Positions 1-12,425 are shown, counted from the stretch's first letter. The stretch: 64,000 nucleotides of DNA from Varanus komodoensis (GCF_004798865.1 NW_025336346.1:6580572-6644571), one strand, 5' to 3'. Numbers and translations: made by a program. Notes: a model not told the origin generated them from the letters alone.

Positions 1-105
1 GCCCTGCTTGTGGTCATCCTGAAAGCCTCTCAGTGGATGCTGTTGCCAAGAAATTATTGGAAGCATGGATCCGATCCAGCAAGGCTCTTGCTAATTGGAC
101 TCTAT
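1..105 (-). repeat. Interspersed repeat family A, fragment
   Basis: Read on the minus strand, this piece resembles the 5' half of a repeat that recurs in this window, which opens with wording like 'gagccatgctggatcagac' and runs into a 'cagatgcc...cccacaagcagg' block. Here the block gatccagcaaggctcttgct lies near position 75 and cctgcttgtgg near position 3. The repeat is common in squamate DNA, but I cannot name it with certainty; a CR1- or L3-type LINE origin is possible. This copy is truncated by the window edge and diverged. Confidence 0.4.
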
Positions 106-1149
106 CAGTGATGGAACACAAGGACAATGATGGAACACAATGCCAGAAAAAAACCATGTCATTTGTCTTTGACTTTTGGTGAGACTGTGGTTGTGTGGTA
201 AGCTCACAATACTTTTCTCACAATTCACATATGGGTGCAGTGTCATAAGGTGGAAACACAGTGCTGCCCAGTTGCCTTTGGTCAGATACAGTTTTTTAAA
301 GGCTGTGTCAGCTGACTTGATATCTTTTGGCCTAAACTTTCTCTCTCTAGATTATCATTCTCCCTTCAACAAAACTGGCACAAAACAAACATTGGCAAAC
401 AATGCTACCTTGATTCCACTGATGTGGACCAATCTTAGGTGCAGTGATTATATAAATGAATATATTGATCAGTCACCCATCTCCATTTGGCTTCAGCTTG
501 TGTACTAGATACTCCTTATCAATGGGGAGGAACCTTGAAAGAAGATCAAATCATATTCCCAGAGCCTGAGGGTGTTGACAAGGAAGTACCATTAAATTAG
601 GCTAACTGATTCTATTAGCTGGGAAATAAACCTAGCTCACTGCTGCTATTACTTTGGGTCAGATCCAGGCTTGTCCTTGTGCAAACAGAAGGGTTCTTTC
701 CATTTGTAGAATGGATGCAGATCTACCGGAAGTCTCCTCTGGAGGAAAAGATGGGGGTCAGGCTTGGGTGATTTTCATGGATTCTGTCTGGTGCCACACT
801 GTTCTGGAAAGTCCTCCAGTTGTTTCCCCCAACCTTCCAGAGTAGGTTTGTCCAAGTGTGGTGAGCTGCAGGAAGAAATGATAATCAGCCGAAGTAGTTT
901 TCTTCTGGAAAAGTGCCCCCTGCATGGAGTTCTGCCCACAGTAAATCTGGATGCAACCTTTTATATGTATGTCAAGTGATAGTGATGTATCCAGTGAAAC
1001 GGACTCTATTCTGCAAAAGCTTGGCCATAATAAATGAGTTAATCTTCAACTTGCTGCAAAACTTCTCTCATTTTAGTTTATATGTAGCTTGTGAGAAAGA
1101 ACTGGCAAAAGCACTGTAGCATATAGCCAACATTAAATGAGATGTCCGA
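106..1149. other. Unassigned non-coding stretch
   Basis: About 1 kb with no repeat I can name. Open frames here (for example 176-508 plus) show no domain, no good codon bias and no splice context, and overlap other frames, so I treat them as chance. The DNA is moderately AT-rich. Confidence 0.4.
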
Positions 1150-1420
1150 TAGCCTTAAACTCCATTAATGTGTCTAGTCCATTTTTCAAGCTAAGTTAGT
1201 TCATCTTGCTATCAGTTCATCTTGCATGAATGAATTCTGTAGTTTAACTGTGTGTGCAGTGTAGAGATCCATCCTTTTATCTGTCCTGAATCTTCCCATT
1301 CATCAGCTTCATTAGATGACCCTGCGTTCTACTATTATGAGAGAGGGAGAAAAACCTCTCTGTATCCACTTTTTCTGTACTATGCAGGATTGTTTGAATT
1401 AGAAATTTAACTTTTTTTCT
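1150..1420 (+). repeat. Interspersed repeat family A, 3' half
   Basis: This segment shares an ordered series of blocks with the fuller copy at 58505-58905: 'ctgtagtttaac', 'tgtcctgaatc', 'atcagcttcat', 'gttctactattatgagaga', 'ctctgtatccac'. The order and spacing match, so it is the 3' half of the same family. It is diverged and holds no usable frame. Confidence 0.5.
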
Positions 1421-1699
1421 GAAATGGTCACAAAAGGAATTGATACAACTATCATATATCATCTGTACAATTTTAGGATTTCAAGAATTAGAGCTATGTA
1501 GGTGGCATGGGTATGTTTAATTCAGTCGACTGTCTTAAAACTAATTATTTGTGTGGGTCAATCAGAAAGGATTTGTATATTTTAAACCATTAAATGAAAT
1601 ATACTTGGATCTGTCTGCAAATAACTATTTAAAAATGGGTTGTGCACAATAAATCTATACATGCATATGTATACACACACATATCTACTACTAATGTGT
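1421..1699. other. AT-rich spacer
   Basis: AT-rich spacer with a short alternating run of TATGTATACACACACATAT near 1666. No gene or named element is visible. Confidence 0.4.
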
Positions 1700-2298
1700 A
1701 TAAATGTGATGCAGTGGCCAAGAGGGCAAATGCCACCCTTGGTTGCATAGCCAGAAGTTGGCTTCTAGATTGAGAGAGGTATTACTACCACTCTATATGA
1801 TCATGGTACACCCACAACTGCAGTACTGTGTCCAGTTCTGGGCTCCACATTACAGGAAGGATATAGCCAGGTTGAAATCAGTGCAAAGTAGGGCCACAAG
1901 GATGGTGGCCGGATTGTGGGGAAAGCCATATGGGGCAAGACTGAAGGAATTGGGTCTTTTCAGCCTGAAGAAGAGGAGACTCTAAGGGGAACTGTTGGTG
2001 ACATATAGGTACATGAGGGGGTGTCACACAGAGATGGGCAGGATGCATTTCAATGGAGCAAAGCTCAGGGAATCAAGGTTCATTTTGGATGCCATGAAGT
2101 ATTTCCTGACAGTTAGGACCCCGAGGCTATGGAATGGCCTTCATGGGAGGTGGTTGAGGCCCCATGGGTGAGGGTGTTCAAGGATAGGCTGGGCATGCAC
2201 ATGGTAGACATGTCATGAGCAGAGCTGGCTGGAGCCGGGGGTCAGATTAGGTGGCCCAGGAGGCCCCTTCTGACTTGCTCTGTTTCTATGTTTCTATA
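1700..2298 (+). mobile_element. CR1 LINE, 5'-truncated 3' end
   Basis: This is the 3' end of a CR1 non-LTR retrotransposon. The frame at 1743-1985 reads like the C-terminal part of CR1 reverse transcriptase, with [19 protein letters not shown], then RATRMV, then [11 protein letters not shown]. Downstream comes the typical tail with 'ggaccccgaggctatggaatggc', a valley of 'ggtggttgaggcccc', and a terminal repeat of TTTCTATG/TTTCTATA. CR1 copies end in such short octamer-like repeats rather than poly-A, and they rarely make target-site duplications. The frame is broken after about 80 residues. A second copy of the same subfamily lies at 30655-30880. Confidence 0.85.
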
Positions 2299-3595
2299 AA
2301 TGTGCTTCCAGATTCTTTATTGTGGTTCCCCCCAAGGAATTCACACCTACAATGTATGTTTTATTTCACAGAAATCCCACAGTAAATAGTTCTCTCAGGT
2401 AATATAGATTTTGTTTGACTTGTAAACTCTTAGTTTATCAAAACATCTTCCCTGGGATTTCTAGCATGTGAGTTTTCTAGGGTGTCTAACACTTGCCCCA
2501 GGAATATATCTTTTAATCTTCCAGTGCACGATGGGAGAGAAGGCTGTTGTGGCTCTTTTCATCCAGTCCTTCTGAGGTTAAACAAGTCTCCAGATGAATG
2601 CAGTGGACGACAGAACCTCTGATCCCCATCCATTTCTCTGTTGTCTATGCAACACATAGGTAGTTTGTCAATTTTACTTTCTCCCATACTCAGACTTTTT
2701 AAAACGTCACACTCTTTCTATCCTTAATATGAAGAACTTTATGAATTTATAACGAAGAAACAAATGAATCACCTATCCGCTGTAGCCAAACTCAGGAGGT
2801 ACAGCTATATCTCCTAAATAAATAAATAAATATTTCCAGTACAGGATGACCATGGTGTTTCTGCCTCTCAGAGAGATATTAAAGATGAGAAGCTTGTAAG
2901 AAGAAAAAGAAGTAATTAAACATGAATATAGTTGCATATAGAGGGGTTCAATCCCAGACTCAAAGCCCAAGGCCTTGATGGACCAATGCATGGCTGTTTT
3001 TCTGTCTGTTTAGAAAAGATGTCATATTAATAATAGTTAGCAACATAATATAGAGAAAGACCTTGAAACATAAACCAGTTACTAGTTCTTTCTCTAGTAT
3101 TTTCTATTTTAATGGGTTTAATGGTTTCAACTTTTCAAGCCTTTAAGCCAAGACTGGTTGAAAGTCTAAAATAAATCATGAAGTGTAATCAAAGGAGTCA
3201 ATAATAATGTGTTGGATCAGAAACATACGGGGAGAAATTCTGCAACACAATGATTATTGAGCTAACACTTGAACACAGTTGAACAATTAATATCTTTCAG
3301 GGTGTATGCTCCTCTTATTTTACCTAAGTAAAGAACAATACCACACCCCAAAGATAATGTTGCAAGTTCTTGAGAAGCAACAATGACTGGCCAGCATGTC
3401 TTCACACGTTTGAACTTGTTTAAACTCTATTCTCCTCCTGCATGTTTGGCCCATGAGAACATGTTCAGTGACCCACTTGCTAGTTATGTTTTATTTTATT
3501 GCCTTTTCTGGTTGTCTAGTTAAGATGTTGTCATGCTAATGATGGTTAACAACATAAAATAGAAGGGTAGGTATCATGACTCATGACATATATTC
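2299..3595. other. Unassigned non-coding stretch
   Basis: AT-rich DNA with a short AAATAAAT run near 2815. No repeat family or exon is recognisable. Confidence 0.35.
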
Positions 3596-3992
3596 TCAAA
3601 GCCCTGTGAGGAGAGATTGAAAGTACTGGACATGTTTAGCCTTGAGAAGAGAAGATTGAAGGGGGATGTGATAGCATTCTACAAGTATCTGAAAGGTTGT
3701 CACAAAGAGGAAGGCCAGGATCTCTTCTTGATCATCCCAGGGTGCAGGACATAACAGGCTCAACTTACATGAAGCCAGATTCCAGCTAAACTTCAAGAAA
3801 GACTTCCTATTAGAGCAATATGACAATGGAACCACTGACTGAAGTTAGTGGGTTCCCCCACACTGGAGGCATTCAAGATGCAACTGGACAGCTATCTAAG
3901 CAGGATGGTTTAATTTGGAGTCCTGCATTGAGGAGGGGATTGGACCTGATGGCCCTCTAACCTCTTCCAACTCTACTATTCTATCTATGAAA
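3596..3992 (+). mobile_element. CR1 LINE 3' end, second subfamily
   Basis: The reading 'tggacatgtttagccttgagaagagaag' corresponds to the conserved CR1 motif LGMFSLEKRRL. It is followed by the 'caagtatctgaaaggttgtcacaaagaggaa' block and by the hallmark tail 'ggattggacctgatggccctc...cttccaactctactattctat'. This is a different CR1 subfamily from the one at 1700-2298. It is heavily 5'-truncated and carries no intact frame. Confidence 0.85.
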
Positions 3993-4004
3993 GTAAAAAT
4001 TTGG

Positions 4005-4065
4005 CCTGGACTTCCTCAAATGGATGCCCTCTGGATGAATTGAACAGCAGTTCCCATAATTCTTA
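4005..4065. repeat. Fragment of palindromic MITE-like repeat
   Basis: The words 'tggatgccctctggatga' and 'cagttcccataattctta' resemble one arm of the palindromic family 'ctccagatg...ggactacaactcccat' seen more clearly at 15335, 53812 and 59330. Only one arm is visible, so the call is weak. Confidence 0.25.
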
Positions 4066-4959
4066 GCTAAGGCACAGATTAGGGAAGTTGATTTGGACCT
4101 TCTCCATTTCTTTCTTTCTCAGTCACAATATATTAAGGTCCCATATATTAAGCCTGGATTAAATTAAATGGCCTGCCCTAAGATTTGGTGACGCACACTA
4201 ACTGGGGCGTACTGTCGTGTGCGGCACTCAGATGAGAGTCCCAGACGCGCATGAGAGACAGAGGGCTCTGGTGGGGATGATGGCTTAGATTTGGAGGGGG
4301 GGAGTTGATAGTTGGCCCAGTAGAGGCTCAGAGTTCTCACTCTGATATTGGAGTTGTTGAGAGTAGTGAGGCCCTGGCTGCCCCAACTCTCCCGGCGAGC
4401 CAGCCCGAGCCAGCTCTGAATCAAAGCACTTCAAGGACAGCCACTGAGCTCCCCCGCCCCTCCTGACTGTGGGATAGAAGCCAGCGGAGAACAGGCTGGG
4501 GAGGGATTCTTGGGAGAAGAACTTGACACCCCAAGTGACATGGAGGCACGGGCTTGTCAGCACACTCGCCGACTGGTCCAACTCGTAGAGACTCAATGGG
4601 AAGAAAGGCGGTGTGGCCACTTCCATAGCCGCCCCCCACCCCACTCCAAGACGAGTCCCGAAGGGTTCATAAGCAGAATTTGGGAGATTACGTAGGGTCA
4701 GAGCGAGAGGTCAACTTTCTACCTTGAGTGTGTGTTTCAGAGCTTGTGAATACTTTGTAGCTGTGTGGACAAAGACTCTTATAACAACTATTGATGCGCT
4801 TGTCTTCGTTGGGAAGAGACTCCTGGCTCATGACTGCGCCAATAACATGGCTATAGACTTATGTCTGTGGACTGATTTGCTGGCACAAACATTTAAGATC
4901 ATTGAACGAATGAGCAGTGAGGTAACAAAATTTCTTGTTAATACCAAATTATTTAGGGA
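4066..4959. other. Unassigned stretch, CpG-containing
   Basis: About 0.9 kb with more CpG than its surroundings between 4190 and 4690. A block near 4185 has a TGGTGACGC word followed by GGGGCG that recalls the leader of an LTR element, but there is no terminal repeat to back it. I assign nothing here. Confidence 0.3.
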
Positions 4960-5225
4960 GGTTGTAACAACAGGGATTGTGAAGCACTCTGAATGGAACT
5001 CGCCAAACCAGGACAATAGACATTGAAAGGGAAAATGTGGTTCAATACAAGCAAGTATAAAGTGATGCACCTTGGACAAAAATCCCGGCTTTGGTGCTGA
5101 ATGACCAAGAAAGAAATTTTGGGTTGTGATAGACTGCGCAATAAAAATGTCAACCCATTGTGTGACTGCTGTGAAAATAAGAACACTGTGTTAGGCATAA
5201 TTAGAAAAGGAAACTGCCAATATCA
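4960..5225 (+). mobile_element. CR1 LINE internal fragment
   Basis: Three overlapping frames together carry the thumb-region signature of CR1 reverse transcriptase. Readable pieces are KYKVMHLGQKS, then a stretch like EILGCDRL, then NKNVNPLCDCCENKNTVLGIIRKGN, which match the usual CR1 order of 'lgvvvDssikMS.QC..A.kkAn.iLG.I.rg'. Several frameshifts are needed to read through it, so it is an old dead copy. Its 3' side abuts a minus-strand BovB tail. Confidence 0.7.
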
Positions 5226-5420
5226 TGTTTTTGCTCTTTAGCAAAGTCGTGCCCGACCCATCATGACCCCATGGACAACATTCCTCCAGACCTTCCTGTT
5301 TTCCACCATCCCCTGGAGTCCACTGAAGCTCACGCCGACTGCTTCAGTGACTCCATCCAGCCACCTCATCCTCTGCCGTCCCCTTCTTCTTTTGCCATCA
5401 ATTGTTCCCAGCGTTAGGGT
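5222..5420 (-). mobile_element. BovB (RTE) LINE 3' end, inverted
   Basis: On the minus strand this matches the C-terminal end of BovB, the RTE-clade LINE shared by squamates and ruminants. Key blocks on the plus strand are 'aagtcgtgcccgacccatca', 'catggacaacattcctccag', 'ccatcccctggagtccact' and 'cagtgactccatccagccac'. They are the reverse complements of blocks in the copy at 38848-41121. It is 5'-truncated and diverged. Confidence 0.85.
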
Positions 5421-5424
5421 CTGG

Positions 5425-5500
5425 CATCAGTCTGACTGGCAGTAGCTTTCTGAGGCCTGGTCAGGAGTCTCTCTCAGTCTTGCTGCTATTTACCTGGAGA
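5425..5500 (-). repeat. tRNA-derived SINE fragment (type 2)
   Basis: The words 'agtctgactggcagtagct', 'caggagtctctctcag' and 'acctggagatgg' fit the body of the squamate SINE seen more fully at 54905-55085, in the same minus orientation. The tRNA-like head is missing. Confidence 0.5.
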
Positions 5501-6334
5501 TGGCTGAAAACGACTCTGGTGCCTTAGGTATTTGTTCGGTCACTAGGCAATGGTAAGGCACATGGACAATTTAAATAGCAAAAAAGCAATAAAATAAAAT
5601 AAATCAAAAGTGAGGGCAATTCCAGCTCCTGCAAAGCTCCTGAGTTTGTTTTTTGAGATGGGATGACCAGAATTGCACCATCAACTTCTCCAATAGTATT
5701 TAATATTTCCAATTAACTTTCTTTTTCCTAGTGTTAGATTTGCTTTTTTCAATATCTAAATTCATGGAACTGAATCAGAAGATTTTATTTTACAGCGATT
5801 GCTCAAGAACTCTTTTCCTGTAGTTAGAATCAGGGTGTTGAGCAAAAGCCATGAACTGGATACGCTCTGTCTGAAGTGCTCCAAGATTAACTTCTCCAGG
5901 GACTAAAACCCCCATCTGCATATGGTGTATTCTAGAGTTTCAGACTGCACACAAGTAGTTGTCTAACACATAGTATTCTGGTTTAACCTCACACCCTAAC
6001 GTAAAAAAACCTGTTGTGAACTAAGTCACTGCTATTCTTGCGAAATACAATGTTAACTCTGTGTTGTTTTACCAATATATGTTCTTAATTATATAACTTC
6101 CTGTTGCTATAAATTATTTCTTCATAGCACTATTTGCACATGCTGGCAGTTTGCTTATAAACTGAAACTTGTTTTCAGCTGTAGTATGTATAATCAGATG
6201 GTAAGGAGAGTTGTGAATGTAAAAGTCCACAAGAAGGTATAATGAGTTTTAAAGGCTAAAATTGCAGTGTATTTTGCAACTAAGGCACATAGAGTGGCTA
6301 ATCTGAATAACAAAATAAATAAAACATATAAAAT
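5501..6334. other. Unassigned non-coding stretch
   Basis: AT-rich spacer with no recognised repeat or coding signal. Confidence 0.35.
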
Positions 6335-6850
6335 CAAAATAGAAAATAAATATTTATTTATTAAATCTCTATCCCACCTGTTAGCCAAAATGACACTCTG
6401 GGTGGGTTACAAAATATAATAGTGACAACATATACAACAAAACATATTAAATTAGACACATTTACTAAAACAATAAAATGAGCAGTGATAAAACACAAGA
6501 AAACCTCACAATAATCACAATTCAATTAAGCCAAAGGCACAGCAGTACTAAAATACAATAAATATAAAAATCTCTTTACAATTATTTAACTAGTAAGATA
6601 TTGGATAAATAAAAAGGTCTTTTCATTTTAAATTTTATTCCATTTTTAATTAATAACAATAGAAGTACAAAAAAAGATCTTTGCCAGACTCCAAAAAGAA
6701 TAGAGGGCACCAGGAGAAACTCTTTGGGGAGCTGGTTCTAGGTGTCCTTCTCCTTGTAGCAGTCCTCTTTGTTTCCTCCAGGGGGGCTTGCTGAAAAGGA
6801 CCTCAGATGATGATCTTAGGATCTAGGTAGGCAGATATGGAAAGAGTCAG
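6335..6850 (-). repeat. L2-type 3' tail element (family B)
   Basis: It begins with ATTTATTTATTAAA, then 'atcccacctgttagcc', 'ctctgggtgggttacaaaatata', and a long AT-rich middle, then 'gaaactctttggggagctggtt' and 'gctgaaaaggacc'. On the minus strand this is the order of an L2-linked 3' tail common in squamates, where the end reads '...gtgaaccgcccagag...aataaataaat'. The element is non-coding. Similar pieces occur at 17930, 24965, 28315, 47965 and 50515. Confidence 0.6.
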
Positions 6851-9424
6851 AGTATTCCCTGCTCCTGGGAAGCTCCCAAGCCTGTTTTCATCAGAGAAAT
6901 ACTATTGGCTGGAAACTAAAGACCTCTGAGAGGCAACAGGCTTTCTGTCCTGGGAAGGAACTTAGAGCAAGTGGAAGGCCAGTCTTGTGCCAGGCATCAC
7001 TTGGAGAAGGAAGAGTTGCAAGGAGCTTGCTTCCCCACTCCCTGCCACACCAACCAGAGAACAATATGCATATGTGGTCAGGCTGTTTGTTACTCCTGGT
7101 TTGGCTCTTCTGAGTGGCTCTGAAATCATTTGATTGAAAGGTGGAGTAGGAATCTTCAAAAATCCCAAAGAAACAAATAAACCAGGCGCGCCTAAGCCAG
7201 GGCCCTGCCATTTCTTAATTGTAATCAAACTAAAAATGATTCCATACATGCCATATAATGCTGCAGAAAAACAAAGCCCTGTGTACGTTTGTGACCAACT
7301 TTGAATGTAAAGATCACCAAACATCTTTTCGTTGAATTTTGTGACAGCCCCCTTCATTTCCTAGAGTGCTCCCTAGAACATCTAGCAAATTGGCGCTATG
7401 CTGGGACTCCCAAACACACATTTAAGAACTCAAGGTCTTGGTTTTTTAAAGCATAGGCTAACTGGTTCAAACTGGTAACACTTTTGAGATATAAGTTTAG
7501 AGTTAGGAAGGTGAATTGAAACACCAAGTAATTTTCTGATTTGTTTTAGACCACTGTAACGGAGGCTTTTGACAAAACACACATACAGATACACGTACAC
7601 ATACACAGGTGTTTAAAGGTTTTCTCACTTTAAATGCCTCCCAAGCTTGCCCTGTATCCCTCAGGAGTAATATAGGATACTTTCCAGATAAAAGGGTGTC
7701 TGCTTTCACCCTTTAACCTTCTTGGACACAATTTTTATTGGAAAGTCAGATATAAAATACAGGTTTGCCTGGGAAGCATCAGTGGAGCACTCATGTACCC
7801 CAGTGTGAAGACAAGTGCTATGTAAAATGTGCAACTGTGAAGACAAAATAAGAGGAGAAAGGGCAGCTTTCTCCTGCCAATGTCTTGCCCCGCTTGCCTT
7901 GGATTCATGTGCCTGTGAGGAGTTTTATCACGTTACATTCATAGGCGGAGGATGTTGTTGTGAAGGTCACATGTACCTGGGCATAAATCCCATGGAGATC
8001 AATGGAGTTTATCTCTCAGAAGACATCTGTTGGTTTGCTTTGTCATTGAGGATTGGGACGCAAGTTTAGGAGGCCCTTTCACTGACACTGGATTCACCTG
8101 CCACCCTGCCTGCTTGTCTTTCCTGCCATTGCTACTTCCTGAACAGAACATTCTGACTGTGAAGATGCTGAGTAGGGAGTGAAGGACCCTACAGAAAATA
8201 ATCTGTGATCAACCACGTGGATGGAGAACCACGGGGAGGAGAAAGAATCACAGGAAGAGTTTGTGAATTATTTACAAGCTGAACTATGCTCTCCGAAACC
8301 AGTCACTGAATAATGGAACATAATGAACAAAGGCATTAAATCAGTGGAGCTCCTCTTAGTGAATTTATGAATGTAAACAGCAAAGGGATAAAGCTGTTCA
8401 ATAAATCACTTGGTCTGAGTAGTTCAACCAGCTTTGGTTACAGCTCATATTCATTTCTAGCAGGGGAAGGGATTTATTTTCATAGTTATTCTATGGACAG
8501 TTAATAATACTTTTATTAATGGATAATAAAAAAAACCTGAGCTTCAGAAAGTTCAGTTGTTTTAAATATCATTTTTAGTACTTCTGACACCTTCTGAAAA
8601 AGGTTTCATGTTGGAGGAACTCCAGCTTTTTTCTGGTTTCTTAATATTTCCAAAAGGAACAAAGAAAAAAGTAAGAAAAGAAGAAAGAAAAGAAACAAAT
8701 TTCTTTGGATTTGAATACATTCATTTCAATACATGAGATGTGTGTGCGTGTGCGTGTATAAGGATATTATAAATTATCAATACACTTCTACAAAAGCAGA
8801 CCAGATATCCATATATGCAAGTAAGTAGAGACTGTGTGCCACTTGATAAAATGCTTAAAGTATCATATCACTTCAATTGATTGCATTATAGGAGGTGAGC
8901 GTTTATCCTACCAATGTGGTAATATTAGTCTTTTGGATGTCAAAAGGGTGTGGAGAATCCACTTGTGCATACTGAGCATTAACTTCCGGGAAGAAGGTAG
9001 ATAATTTAAGAGGACTTGTACAGCAGTAAATTTTACAGAGCATTCCAACAGTGTGCAAAAGTTCCCTGTTGGTTTCAGTCCGTGTGATTTCCAGAATGAA
9101 CTCCAATCTGTATCTCTGCAGAACTAGCACCGATCAGTGTGGGCAATTCTGAGCCAAATGAGCCAATAACCTGATTTGGTGTCAAGGCAGCTTAATCTGC
9201 TCCTAAGTCATGGTTTTTCTGCCCCTGCAAAGATGTGAGAGGCTGGAAAAACCCAGGTGACCCCTTTCCCATTTCGATCACCCTCTCCCTAACACCTGTC
9301 CTTGCCCTCCAAGTCTCTAGTGGAAGCACTGTTAGTCTGTTCCAGCAAAGTCAAGGAAGGGTCTTAAGAATATACGAAAAATCATGCTGAAATCAACCAA
9401 ACCAAGTAATCCATTCCCCAGTGG
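6851..9424. other. Unassigned non-coding stretch
   Basis: About 2.6 kb without a named element except one small piece. Near 7980-8035 the words 'gggcataaatcccatggagatcaatggagttta' recall a short squamate repeat built on 'taagtcccattgaaatcaatggga'. A short TG-rich run lies at 8741-8760. A minus-strand frame at 6962-7357 gives 131 residues but has no recognisable domain and no supporting features. Confidence 0.35.
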
Positions 9425-9690
9425 CAAACCAGCTGCCCCCCGCCCCCAAGCAGGATAGGAACAGTTGTTGCCTCCTGCCCAAGCTCCTCAGCAACTGGTG
9501 TATACAGAAAGGCCACCTCTGATAACAGCGGGAACATACAACCAGCAATGCTAGTAACCAACAGTGACCTTCTTCATAAACTTGACTAGCCCCCTCTTAA
9601 AGCCATCCAGATTGTTGGCCACCACTACTTCCTGTGGCAGTGAATTCCATAGTTTAACCATGCATTACTCCATGCTATGGTTTGATATGC
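9425..9690 (+). repeat. Interspersed repeat family A, middle part
   Basis: The ordered blocks 'tgcctcctgcccaagctcctcagcaactggtgt', 'gcc...cctctgataac', 'cccctcttaaagccatccag', 'ttggtggccacc'-like text and 'gtgaattccatagtttaac' match the central part of family A as seen at 58505-58905. It is a diverged, non-coding copy. Confidence 0.6.
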
Positions 9691-12099
9691 AACTATGCCT
9701 TGTGGTACCTTATGGACTTACAGATTTTTTGGTGCAGTGTATGCCATGAAATTGGTGCCACCACAAAAGGGTTGCTTTTTATGTCCAGAGATGGCCCGAG
9801 AATGTTGCTTGCTGAGGCAAAGCACAGGGTGGCAGCTTCCCCCCATTCCCTGTACAAAAGCCATTGCGATTGGCAGCAGGTGGTTCTGACTTCAGCACTG
9901 GCATGGGGCAGCATCCTCCGCTGTGCCTGAAGGCAGCCAACGAGCGCAGTGCATGCAGGACGGAGTGTACGAGGCACATAATTCTGTCTTCCAGCACCTC
10001 ACTGCTGCTCCCGGGCTGTTTATTCAGTCTAAGGGCAGAGCCAATCCAGCTTGTGCTCCTCTGGATCTAACCTTGGTCAAAGGAGAAACACAGTGGATGG
10101 CAGAGAATCAAGAGAGATGCATTGGATGCAAGCCATTCCAGGCTTGGAAGGCGGTTGCCAGCACCTTGAATTGGCCCGAGAAGCAAGATGGAAAGTAATG
10201 CAGGTGACTTGAAACATGTACAATGTGTTCTCTCTGGTCTGTCCTGAAGAACACCAGGCCACACACAGACTCTTGTACCAGGTGTTGCAAGTGAGTAGAA
10301 CAAAGTCAGGTTGGCACTTCTACGTCAGCATCTGACAACATGGACTAGTCTGGGAACAAAGACGCCCCCACCTCACCCCCACCCAGTGAGTTCATCCTGT
10401 GAAAACGAACTTCAAGCCACTCCTTGTCCCTCTGTGATACATGACAAAATAATATGAAAGCATTGTGAACTTACCCAACAGAGTAACATTTCTCATTAGT
10501 CCGGTTGTTCAGAACAGCTGCCTGGATTTATTTATTGTAAAAACATTGGGCAGGTCACAGGGTGAGTTCAGAGGAAACTTGCAATTAGCCTAAAGATACC
10601 TGCAGGGAAGGGAGGAAGCTTGGAGCATGCAGGAGTTGCTTGTCTAAAGGAGCTGGCATCTTCTAAAGCCAGGCACAAGTAAATAGTGGGACACTGGCTC
10701 AAAGCATAACTATATAGGTGCAAGTCAAAATGTAGGAAGATCTAATGTCAGGGAGGATGGATTTATGCAACTGGAGTTTCCACTGCAAAGGGCCTTTATA
10801 GGAAGACTGTCCCAAGACCTCGGCAGCAGACGGTATATAAGGGTTTTAAATAAATAAACAAACAAACTTTTTGCATTCATCATTTTGCTATGAGCCATGT
10901 GAAGAAGTCAGTCGTTATGAACTGTGAAAAATTTCCAGAGTCGATGGGAGCCTGCTAGCAGTGGCCAGAACCAGAGTCCACTCCCATGTTTTGAGCACCA
11001 CATGCTCAGACCTGAGTTCAGGCTCACACCCAGTCTCCAGAAGGCCGAGAGAGAGACAGAGGGACACTTTTGGGCCTCTCAAAAGTGCTCCAAACAGGTC
11101 ACCCTGTGCTTCTGTTTCGTTCTAGCCTGACCTCAAGGCCGCAGGGCATGTGCAGGAACCATTATCTGATCTTCACAACAACTATCCTGTGAAATAGGTT
11201 AAGTTCATCCTGTTCACATGGTGCATTTGTCTAAACAGCCCCATGCCTGGGGCGATTGAGGCTGCTCATTTGTATGGGCAGAATAAGTTGGTTTGTTGCT
11301 TGAGCCTAAGCAGCTGTAAAGAGGAAGGACACAGCTTCTGGCGTGCTTTTCTCTCATGGCCTTGGAAGGAGAGACTTTGTTTACTGTAGGTGCTGCAGAT
11401 TTGGTTTAACTGGATTGTGCTGCCCTGTTGGAAGTAGGAGCCTCGCTGTTGGATTGTCACTACTTAGGCAGGTGGGAGGTGTAGAAGCAAGAACACTTGG
11501 GAGTTGATTTCAAAGAGCAGACAGTTTGTTGTCAAAAAGCAATTTATTTGCAATGTACAGCCAGCAAACTTAAGAGGCAACGGAGGAAGAGCCTCTGAGC
11601 ATGCACAGAGTGGTTTGTTGAGCCTAAACTAGAAACTATTTCCGAGAACCCCCCACCCCCTTAAAGTATCCCTGGGCTCCACTCCTCTCGAGAAGGGCTA
11701 GCCTCCTAGATCTATGCAGGCCCTCTAGTTGGCTTGCCCTTCTCTACCAACACCATGTCACGGGGTCCAGGACCAGACCAAGCTCCTCTTGCTTCTCTCC
11801 CATGTCCCTCTCAGGTCTTCCAAACCCGGCCTGTTCCCAGGATCTGCCTGAACATCTGGAAATGATGGCCTTGAGATAAGCTCTCCCTCCTCCACCACCT
11901 CTATGTCTGCAGGCCTCATTTTTTAGGCCTCACAGATTTCATCTGAAGAGTTGGTGCCATCCTGGCTCTGGAAAACAAGCCAAGAATAACTGCCTTTTTC
12001 ATTCCCAGCAGGTAGAAGGAGATGGAAGTATAATGGCAAGAAGGCATGTCAGTGAATGGTTATGTTGTCAATACTTACAAGACCATGACTGGGGTCAAA
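9691..12099. other. Unassigned non-coding stretch
   Basis: About 2.4 kb with no gene I can support. Many short frames on both strands overlap between 9690 and 10300 because stop codons happen to be sparse, but none has a domain. A short block at 11160-11215 ('cttcacaacaactatcctgtgaaatagg') resembles the body of the type 1 SINE on the minus strand but is too short to call firmly. Confidence 0.35.
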
Positions 12100-12425
12100 C
12101 AACCCAAAAAGCAATACTTGAGGGTTGAGCACAGGTTGAGAGTGGGTTGTTGCTCAACTGTGAGTTGTTGAAGCATGGGTTATTGTGCTGTCTGAACCCA
12201 GCTGTTCGAAAAAGCCATGGCCTGCGTATCACAGGTTATGTTGTGTTATGAACTGTGGATTGTTCACCATGATTTGTTATCTAGACTGAGTTAACCTGTG
12301 ATACTAGACTGAGTTAACACAATAACCTCTGTTTCAACAACATCCTGTAGTTCAATGAGACCCCAAACTAAAACCCATACCCAACCATTGTTTTCTAGTA
12401 TGTTGTCTGAATGTCCATGTTGTAT
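12100..12425. repeat. Palindrome-rich CAA/TTG repeat, copy 1
   Basis: This segment is dense in words such as 'caaacaaccc', 'gggttgttgctcaac', 'gagttgttgaagcatgggttattgtgctgtctgaac' and, on the right, their approximate complements ('cacaataacc', 'aaccattgttt', 'ttgtctgaatgtcc'). The left and right halves therefore look like inverted arms, as in a non-autonomous DNA transposon. A related segment lies at 45380-45560. Family unknown. Confidence 0.45.

Noticed and set aside
4160-4960. Possible leader of an LTR element near a TGGTGACGC word
   Set aside because: No terminal repeats, no duplication and no recognisable internal region. One short word is not enough.
6962-7357. 131-residue minus-strand frame
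   Set aside because: No domain or conserved motif and no flanking splice logic. Probably chance.
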